Notes under the pieces: generated by a model
The model's input: only the letters and a program-made list of their open reading frames with translations
What the model was told of the DNA's origin: nothing
The model's database searches: none
Program-made: the position numbers and the translations under genes
DNA from: Petrosia ficiformis
Lineage: Eukaryota; Porifera; Demospongiae; Haplosclerida; Petrosiidae
Reading direction: 5' to 3'
Length of the DNA: 64,000 nt
NCBI GenBank assembly: GCA_947044365.1
Contig: OX345636.1
Coordinates: 59,833,537-59,897,536 of the forward strand
Shown: piece by piece, positions 55,101 through 64,000 of the stretch
How the letters are laid out: each line of letters opens with the position of its first letter
Position numbering within the stretch: position 1 is the stretch's first letter

Positions 55101-58100
55101 TATAACTACAATACACTGATACACTGTTGCTGTATGATAATTATAATTATATTAGATAAATTGTATTACATATATGTATGTTTAGAACTTTATTAGTACA
55201 ATAATCAAACTGAAGATACAACTCTCTATAACTACAATACACTGATACACTGTTGCTGTATGATAATTATAATTATATTAGATAAATTGTATTACACATA
55301 TGTATGTTTATAACTTTATTAGTCCAATAATCAAACTGAAGATACAACTCTCTATAACTACAATACACTGATACACTGCTGCTGTATGATAATTATAATT
55401 ATATTAGATAAATTGTATTACACATATGTATGTTTATAACTCTATTAGTACAATAATCAAACTGAAGATACAACTCTCTATAACTACAATACACTGATAC
55501 ACTGCTGCTGTATGATAATTATAATTATATTAGATAAATTGTATTACACATATGTATGTTTATAACTTTATTAGTCCAATAATCAAACTGAAGATACAAC
55601 TCTCTATAACTACAATAATTTACGCTTCAGTACTAGATGTAGAACAAAAAGCATTAGCATTTTAGATTGCATATAATCCAGCTAATATAATGTGATAATT
55701 AGGAATGAAGCTGTTCCTTAAAGGATTGATATTATATTTTTAGTATCTTTATAACCCAGACAACAGCTAAGCATTCTTTTTCAACTACCAAGTATCGTTC
55801 CTCCCTTGAAAGTACATTGTGTACATGTAACTTTTCGCTTATGTAGACAATTGGATGTTTTCCCCCATTATCATTAACTTATTTGACTTTATTTGAGGGA
55901 TCTGTTTGTAGGATCGTTTGCTTGCTATGATTAGGACTTAGCTTTGGATTAATTTCCCACATGCTCTGCCAATGACTTGTCCCAAATAAAATGTCTCGTT
56001 TGTTCTACTTCTTTGGGCTGGTAATGTCTATATAATTTGATTTAGCTAACTAATAGATGACATAACTACCATGCAGTAGACTAAAGCCTACCCTGAATTT
56101 TTAAACATTTTTTAGACCATGTCAAAACCACAACCCACTAAATTAAAATTATTTCCAACTTGCCTTACATCCACTTTTGTACAGAGAATAACAATATATA
56201 TTTCTCCAAAAACATATTTTAAAAATGGAGAAAAAGTAGCGCTGTACTTATATGATTTGACTAGTGGTCAGGCACAGTGAAAGCATGCCGAAACATTTTT
56301 AGTGCATAATTAATTATTTATGACGTGTTAACTTGGGTGGAGTCATGATGAATTATTGATGAGTAGGCAAAGCAAGATGAGCTGGGTGTAAGTAGTCACT
56401 TGTATATAATTAATAGAAAATGTTAGTCAGACACAGGCCTGACTATGGCTGTGCTGCACTAGTGTGCTCTTGGGACACCTACATCTATCATGACAATTAA
56501 TAGTTAATTAGCTAAACATTTGGTAGCTATGTCCTTGCCTACAGATGCAATTGTTGTATCAATGCAGCATCATATCCACAGTACACTGATTCATGAAGTA
56601 GCTTGTTTTGCTCACAAAAAACTAATATGGTCTATATACGTAATTATATATATATATGTATTAATTATTATGTTTCCTAAAATCAACTGAAAGATCAAAC
56701 TTTGCTACAGAATAGTTATTTGCTTTCATTGCTAAAGTGCAGTAGAAGAGAGCTAGGAGGTGTGAAAAGACAGCGTTAATTGTGTTGTGTGATGCAAGAG
56801 AGGACATGTTATGCTGATCAGAATGTGCTGTGTGTTGTGTTCAATAACTTTCTTGGAGAAACACGTGTTCTGTAGTTCAAAGTTTGACCTTTCATGATCA
56901 GTTGCTTTTGAAGAATGAATATATATCAGGGTATTTAATACTAAAATGAACCATTCATTACTCACATTTATAACTGCTTCCTATATTGTTCTTCCATTTA
57001 CCCCACCTTTAATTTCTGAATAATTATTATTAGCTAATTGAATAAAATAGCAAATTGTATAAATTGACTTCTATACTATAGAATCGAAGACTGAGGGAGG
57101 CTTATGAAAGAAAAGACTTGTCATCTGTGAAAGAAATCGTCCAGCATTTTTCAGATCCGAAATATGCTCATGTAAGTTCAAGAAATAATGTTTTTTAGTC
57201 TGTGAAACTTTTGTGTCAGTGTTTGTTATTGAAATCTCAACACACTGAAGGTGATATTACTTGAAAACAGATTAATTCCATAGAAGTAGAACAAGGGAGA
57301 CCAGAGGGTCCCATGCCACCCAATATATTGACAGGGGAGCTAGCCCTACCAGTATTGTAGCTTTTATTCGGAAAATACTTAATGTCAACTCGGATGCAGA
57401 GCTATGGACATACCTTGTAATCGACCACAAGATGGTCTGTATGTAATTCTCAATGTAATTCCCAATTCCATCCCACCTCCCATCATTTTCAAGTTCCTAC
57501 TGCACTGATTACTCCAAATATCATACCAGTATTTTAGTAAAATTGATTGCCTAGCAGCTAGTTCTTCATGTAAGCACAACAAGTGCCATCAGGATGGGAC
57601 CCTCTCCTACATGGTGAAGCACATGTGAAACAAACAATAATTAAAATACACCAAAACATTATAATCATTATTTATGTTTCACTGCTCATTTGTGTGGGTC
57701 TGAGTCATATAATCATGACAAGGTTAACTTCAGAACATTTAATTTATGCATAGAAAGTAATAAAAGTCAAGTACAGAGAGTCTGTTATAAACTGAAATAC
57801 AACTGTGAAGCTGCTATCAACTGAGCTGAATTCACATTCTATTTTATTAAATACAAAAAGCACATGAAAAGCATGTGTATTTTATCTCTATAGTCTTACA
57901 TTTTAGCCTGTGCTTTATCTCAAAAAAAAGTAAAGGCCTGAAATGTTCAACAAAGATAGGTAGAAAACATTCCATTGTGTGAATCATGTGCACAGCACAT
58001 GACTTGAAATAGAAAGTAAGGCAAGGATGCTTGGAGCCAGTGTTTGATGTTGTAGCAAGGGCTATACCTCAATTGTATTTGATAAACTTTGATTTGATGC

Positions 58101-61100
58101 AGTGCTTTACTAACGATAGCAGTAGCAGTTTGGGTTTAGATGTATGTAGTTGTCCCCTGGAGTCTTCTCAAGTCTGGAAACAGTAACCCTGAGGGATATA
58201 AATTGTTATACATGTATTTGTTCCTTGTATAATTTGAAGTCTGTCATTAGATCATTCAAGCTGCCAAAGTTTGTAGTTTTCCCAAATTGTTTCAAACATA
58301 CAGACTCACGCACACACAAAAGGTATAGAAACAACTTCAGAATTCAGAATTTAGCAATTGCTAATTTCCGAAATTTGAAATAGATTGCATATAAATTCTG
58401 AATATAAATGGTATTCCACCTCAACATCCCTGTATCCTATGTGAATTCCAGGATAGTATTGTAGATATATTACCTCAACAATCTACATTGTTGTGTAATA
58501 TAATACTTACATGTACATGTATATAAATCATTTGTGAATGAGGGGGAACATAATACATGTACATGTACATGTATAATGTACATCCTAAACTATGTTATTA
58601 CTCTTATACTGTACCATACTATATAAATACAATATTATTTTGTGATTCCTTGTAATTTATAAACAAGTAAATAGCAAAATACACATACATGTACATGTAC
58701 ATGGTTTCATGAAGTGTGGCAGGGATTTCCTTCTCTCCTTCAACATCTTAACTATAACCTTAGATGGCATATAAATCATAAACATATCCTGGGTGAGCAT
58801 ATCCCCCTCCCCACGCATCCCTAGGAGCGGTGTAAAGAAACTAAACAAAAAAATAAAATGGTGACAGAGAAGTTTCTTGTTGTGTATTACAAGCTTTCTA
58901 TGCTCGTAGAGTACATAAGGGATAATAAAAGCACTAAGACTGTATTTACAAACATCTATAGTACATGTATATGTACAAGAAAATGGAGTGCTAATATTTG
59001 GCTATTTCACTAGAAACAAGATATGATTAAAATTATTCTGACAACAAAACTATTATGTGAATATTTGCTCATTAAATAAACAAATATTATAATCCTATTC
59101 ATTGGATCCTTACTATTTGACTAATCAATTGTGACCCTATCACATACACATGTGTTTAGTTAAACACTATACTTATTGAGACTGTGTCTTCCATTTTACC
59201 TGAACTAAAAGAACTGTTAATAACATTTCCTATCTTATTGAATATCAATTGACTGAGTTCCCAGAATTTAATAATTTTCTTAACTTTACATGTACATGTA
59301 CACATACATGTATGTGATACAAGTATAATTATATATTAGGATCATGGAAAGTAACTGTCCCATGTACACATGTATTTGTAGGATGGATTCTCTAGCCATA
59401 CAAAAGCATAAGGAAATGCTATATAGTGCATACACGTGTGCAGAAAATCTCCAGTCTCTTTGTGTTTGGGAATGATTTCCTTTTTTGTGTTTGTTACACA
59501 TACATGTAGATTAATTACTATCAATTACTGAAGTGTTATTTAATGACTTTGTGTTTCAGTACTAAAATTTTGTGTATTACACATGAGCTTTTATAAAACC
59601 AACGTATCGACTATTCTCACTTTCATTGGACTAGTATGCATGGAGCATCATATCATACAGCTCATATTCTCTAGTTATAAACATACATGTAGAATATATG
59701 ACTTTAGAGGCATTCAAATGTGATGTTGGACAAAAGAAAGTAATATCCAACCACACTGAAATACAGTAACCAGTAATCACACATGTTTGGGGCTGACCCA
59801 ACCCACTGATGTTATTTAATTACAATGAATATCATTATAAGGGTATACAATATTAAAATTTAAAATTAGCAATACCCGTACTGTCATACCACACCCATTA
59901 TTACTGACCCAACCCTCTAGTGTCATTTTATGTATTTACATGTAGATATATGCTAATAATGTATACTGAGAAGAATTTAATATTTGAGACTAAAAAATAC
60001 ATGCATGTACCGACACTTTAAAACCACATACATGAAACACACTCCTTTGGTTTTGTGTTCTATACTCTGACTGAGAATATAATTAAGATAAAATGACCTT
60101 AAATTTCTTTGTGGATGTAAGTAAATATTATTGGTTTACGTAAACTGTATAATATACTTATGTATCATGACCTATAACTACATGTACATGTATGTATAAT
60201 TATAAAGTGAGTACACAGCTTATACATTGTGACATATACATGTATCATAAACCACTTTTATGTATGTAGATGTCCTTATACCTCTTTTATTTTTAAATTC
60301 AACTTGTTTTTATAAATGTCAATGAAATATTTGATGAGTATCATGTAACAAATTGTATAAAATCTAAACTGTATACCTAGTGAATTGACCACAAGAGTCA
60401 GAGATTTCTAAGAGATTTAACATTACCTACCTGACAAGCTTACAATCATTCACTTTCTGCTTTTCTGACAGTAATGAAGCTTGATATCAACTTTTTATCC
60501 CTTCATTGTAAAACAGTTGATGTTAGTGTATACATGTAAGTGTTAAATGGTGCAATGCTGAATTGTGTGCTGACATTGCTGTAGTTTTCGTCATACAGAA
60601 TGACTCTAGAGTAGTTAATCAGGAAAAACATGGCCAAAAATTTCAACTGTTACAGAAAAATACACAAGTGTTTACCAAAATGTCACACAAAGACCCTTAG
60701 TTTGCCAATATGTGCTTACGGCACATGGTAACATCTTTGCCCCAACCCCCAACCCCCCCCCCCCTACAGGTATGTTCTCAAAAGTCTCACATTGCCCCCT
60801 CTAGCTTCATTTTCTGTATGCATGTACATGTATATCACTACTGTCACATTAGTCACTGCTGTCATACTAGTCACTATTGTAAAAATATTCACTACAGTCA
60901 CAGTGGTGACTACTGTCGCACTACACTTTCAATATAGTAATAGTAGTCACTGACATCACTATTGTTACTTCTGTGATAATAGTCACTACTGTCACAATAG
61001 TCACTATTGTCACAATAGTCATTATTGTCATAATAGTTTAGTACTGTCAGTATTATCTCAGCATTTTATTGTCAGTTATATGTTTTCAGAGTATTGTGAT

Positions 61101-64000
61101 AATGAACATTATAATAATGGTAATTATTATATTAAGTTGTTACAACACACTTTTTTTGCTCCAAGATGGTAGATTTGTGTTCCTCTTTGTTGATTTCTTT
61201 AGAGGTGGATAGGGAAGGCTGCTCACTTTCCTATTTGTTCCTTAGTCACAACCATGCTTATCACATTGCTGATACAACAATTGTAGGAACCCAAATGCTC
61301 AATGGCACAACAACAACTAAGACTAACTACAAGAATTCACCATAGATATAGGGATCATAAACAACCATTCAAAGGGTGACCTTATACACAATGTGTTGAT
61401 GAATCTCATGAAGTACCTTTGCATGGTTCATTATCATCCATTGAACATTGTATTATAACAAGTATTGTTATTTTCATGTTTATACATGAAATTGATTATA
61501 TCCCTGAAACAGTGAGCTCTATTTTCTCATTTATTATTGAACTGACTAAAACAATATCATCTGTTGGATTTCCTATTTATCAAAGATCTAACACAATCAT
61601 TAAAAGTGTGTTAGAAAGATTTTGTAAGCATTTCGTTATTTAGCAGAAACTCTAACAGAATTAGTTAGAGATCATTAATCTAACCCTATTTACTGAACAT
61701 GACCATTCATATACTATGTACACCTTTCCTTGTATTTCTTCAAATATGAACAATTTAAATGATTCCATGTTTACTGATACAGTCTAGCTACTTTGTATTC
61801 TTATCTTTAAAGCAGTGATTAGTATGATTAGTCAATAATGGCATTTGTAACTACTATCACTGTAGTCACAATTGTGACATTGAGAGTAAAAGGATGCAGT
61901 GCCATGTTGAATAATTATAATGATGTATATACTGTAGTACATGTATACAGTTGTACATGTGTATATAATATTAACAATGATAATTCTATCGCAACAGTAT
62001 AGTGAGTATTCTAACTACATTGTGTGTACATGTATCAGTACTATCACTATTGTGTTGTGACTATTATGATATGTCAGCAGTGACTACTGCTACTATTTTG
62101 AGTATAGTGACTACTGTAAGTATGTAGTGGTTGATACAATGGTGATATCAATAATGATATATGGTTACTAATATCTAGTGACCACATTACTGTGACATGG
62201 CATTGTTCCTTACGTTTATGAATATACATGTAGTGTCTAATGTGACAGTAGTGACAGTAGTGACAATAGTGATGGTTGTGATAGTAGTAATGAGTACTGT
62301 GACCTGTGACATTAGTGACTACTGTGACAGTATTGACTTGTGTGACAGTAGTCACTATTACATGTAAACTTATGTTCCTATTTTGACTATAGTGACTATT
62401 GTGACAGTAGTGTCTACTGTGTGAGTATTCATAACTATGGTCAACTGTGACAATAGTGACTATTGTGACAGTAGTGACTACTATGAAATTTGTGTCAGTA
62501 GGGTTTATAATGACAATAGTGATATTATTACTATCGTCATTATAGTGGCAATAGTGACTGTTGTGACAATAGTGACTAATGTGAAAATAGTCGCTAATAT
62601 AGCAATAGTGATGTTAGTGACTGCTCTTACTATTGTTAGTGACAGTAGTGACTATTGTGATTATTAATTGACAGAGCTCCCTGTATTTAATAATTTTCTT
62701 AACTATAAATGTAAATGTGTAAGTGATACAAGTGTAATTGTGTATAAGGACCATGGAAAGTAGGTGTTCAATGTACGTGTGAGATGAGTTCTCTGACCAT
62801 AGGAAAGCATGTGGAAATGCTATATGTATGTTCACACATGTATATGTACATACACAAAACCTCTAGTCACTTCATTTTTGGGAATAATTTCCTTTTGGCG
62901 TTTGTCACACATAGATTAATTACTGTCTTTTTTCTTTTTTCATCAATATTACTGAAGTGTTACATGTACACTGTACATGTACATGTATTTAACGAGTTCA
63001 GACTTGTTTTAGCTAAATGATATAAATCAGAGATTTCTACGAGCTTTAACATTACCTACCTGACAAGTTTACAATCATTCACATTTCTGGTTTTCTGACA
63101 GTTGATATCAACATTTTATCCCTTCATTTTGAAACAGTTGATGTTAATGTGTATATGTATATCAGGATAATGTATTAATACTCCACTCTCTATACAGAAT
63201 AACCGGATCTATTGGGCCATTCAGTATTCTGATGATGAGGAAGTGGAATCACTGATTAGTGATTCCAAAACAGATATAAACTGGACTAACGAAGCTTTTC
63301 CTGTAAGTGTCATTCTATACATTAATACCTAAAATGTCATGTTTTTATGATTTTAATTAATAGTTATTATGATTTAATAATTATTATTGAATATCCATTC
63401 TATTATGATGGTATATGTATATCCTAGATATTATTATGAAATGTTATTTGTGGTAATTTGATTGTGGATATACTGACAAGGAATATTTCATTATTGTGAA
63501 CATTGTCTTCATTATTTATGTAAATGTCTTATGAAGTTCCTTAACAATGTTTAATATTACTATTTTCATTTCTCCCTTCCTATGATTGGTTCCATGATCA
63601 ATGGTATAGACAGGAAGTTATTGTTTGGTGAGGGGGAGAGGGGCTTACAAAAGGAGATAGGCATACATAGTGTACTGTACTGCAATTTTTAGCTTATTAG
63701 TTATTCATGAGGGCATGCTTTTCACTACAAGCTGGTAAATTAATCCATGTACAATAATTATAATCTATTGAATTATGACACAAACAAACCAAATCAACAT
63801 TATAATTGATGTATGTTATTATAAGAATTCAGTGTTTGACAAAATGTTCATTTTAAATTAATTTATTAACCTCATAGTCTACTGTTTCAACTACTTGTAA
63901 TTGTTTAGGTCAAATATATGATATAATCTAGTATTTATTCATACACACATTACCTTTATTGTCTCACTAACATAAACACATACACTCACAGGGGTGGATA
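52159..64000 (+). CDS. Second ankyrin-type gene, 5' part only (runs off the window)
   Basis: Exons: 52159-52182 (ATG, encodes MSLEKRLL, donor GTGAGT), 57082-57171 (NRRLREAYERKDLSSVKEIV... ending YAH), 63198-63302 (NNRIYWAIQYSDDEEVESLI... ending TNEAFP), and the first nine bases of an exon at 63992 (GWI). All boundaries are phase 0 with GT-AG signals. The helical E.YERKDLSSVKEIV and W-AIQ...DEEVESLISD...INW patterns look like ankyrin N-caps and repeats, and the next exon begins G-W like the ankyrin exons of the gene at 875. The phase pattern suggests a tandem paralogue of that gene. The function cannot be told from this part. Confidence 0.6.
53361..53695 (+). repeat. 67-bp tandem repeat, 5 copies
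   Basis: The unit begins AAACTCAAGATTAGTTATAT and ends TTATTAATATAATAT. Copies start at 53361, 53428, 53495 and so on, nearly identical. In the first intron of the second ankyrin gene. Confidence 0.95.
54881..55616 (+). repeat. 126-bp tandem repeat, nearly 6 copies
   Basis: Starts at 54881, 55007, 55133, 55259, 55385 and 55511. Each contains TGATAATTATAATTATATTA and GAAGATACAACTCTCTATAA. Very little divergence, so recent. Confidence 0.95.
57082..57171 (+). CDS. Second ankyrin-type gene, exon 2 (30 codons)
   Basis: Lies between ...ctatactatag and GTAAGT. A charged helical sequence with LREAYERKDLSSVKEIV, like the first helices of an ankyrin array. Phase 0/0. Confidence 0.62.
57290..57605. 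mobile_element. Possible MITE with AGAGGGTCCCAT ends
   Basis: CCAGAGGGTCCCATGCC at 57301 mirrors GGATGGGACCCTCTCCT at 57592. The interior has no gene. Weak ends. Confidence 0.4.
59230..59545 (+). repeat. Duplicated block, copy 1 (with 60395-60540)
   Basis: Resembles 62660-62960 (ATAATTTTCTTAACT, GGAAATGCTATAT, TTTCCTTTT...TTTGT.ACACAT). A downstream part at 60395-60540 matches 63025-63145. Both pairs keep the same order, so one block was duplicated and then split. Confidence 0.7.
60830..61060. repeat. Degenerate GTCACTA(C/T)TGT repeats
   Basis: Many short copies of GTCAC-TA-(T/C)-TGTCA, forming mirrored units. The same family fills 62040-62670. No gene. A C-tract lies at 60745-60765. Confidence 0.75.
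62040..62670. repeat. Degenerate GTGACTATTGTGACAGTA repeats
   Basis: About 40 imperfect units of 12 or so bases, with both strand orientations mixed (GTGACAGTAGTGAC and GTCACTATTGTCAC type). Non-coding. Confidence 0.75.
62660..63150 (+). repeat. Duplicated block, copy 2
   Basis: Matches 59230-59545 and 60395-60540 in order. It ends about 50 bp before exon 3 of the second ankyrin gene. Confidence 0.7.
63198..63302 (+). CDS. Second ankyrin-type gene, exon 3 (35 codons)
   Basis: Lies between ...ctatacag and GTAAGT. IYWAIQYSDDEEVESLISD then KTDINWTNEAFP fits an ankyrin repeat (helix pair followed by D-I-N-W). Phase 0/0. Confidence 0.7.
63992..64000 (+). CDS. Start of exon 4 of second ankyrin-type gene (cut by window end)
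   Basis: An acceptor ...cactcacag is followed by GGG TGG ATA. An ankyrin exon starting G-W is expected here. Confidence 0.5.

Larger units (their letters stand above)
52183..57081. other. First intron of the second ankyrin gene
   Basis: 4.9 kb. Apart from the 67-bp and 126-bp tandem repeats, no gene or element was recognised. CACCAGGAGCACATGAACAG...CTGTTCATGTGCTCCTGG-like mirrored sequence occurs near 53072-53095. Confidence 0.4.

Overview
This is a eukaryotic, AT-rich, intron-rich window dominated by repeats. It looks like a sponge (demosponge) nuclear genome, most like Amphimedon. The reasons are very short coding exons with GT-AG introns, an ankyrin/Roc/COR/Death gene of a kind common in early-branching animals, a Penelope-like element, and very many copies of the self-complementary octamer ACATGTAC. 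The species is an inference; nothing here proves it.

Layout. (1) Positions 875-34032, plus strand: one gene spread over 33 kb. Its 5' end lies before the window. Three ankyrin exons are followed by four tiny phase-1 linker exons, one 1.67-kb exon with a Roc GTPase and COR-like region, a short linker and a Death-domain exon. The introns are full of transposon remains: hAT-type MITEs with 8-bp target duplications, a 2.2-kb DNA transposon with a broken transposase-like gene, piggyBac-like TTAA elements (one nested), a hexanucleotide satellite, a 19-bp minisatellite that runs into a splice acceptor, and a 1.75-kb segmental duplication. (2) Positions 36646-42097, plus strand: four exons that clearly match alpha-1,3-mannosyl-glycoprotein beta-1,2-N-acetylglucosaminyltransferase (MGAT1). 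The 5' part, a central part and the C-terminus are missing, and a conserved Trp codon reads TGA, so it is probably a decayed copy. A broken hAT transposase and an 18-copy 90-bp minisatellite lie within or just after it. (3) Positions 43.9-52.1 kb: gene-poor, with a degenerate Penelope-like retroelement (reverse transcriptase plus GIY-YIG endonuclease, with a hammerhead-ribozyme-like motif in its tail), several perfect foldback elements and a minus-strand fragment of an unknown conserved protein. (4) Positions 52159-64000, plus strand: the 5' end of a second ankyrin-type gene that runs out of the window. All its exons are phase 0, like the ankyrin exons of gene 1, so it may be a tandem paralogue.

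No prokaryote-style operons, CRISPR arrays or rRNA genes were seen. Exon calls rest on splice signals, reading phase and protein similarity that I recognise. No transcript data or searches were available.
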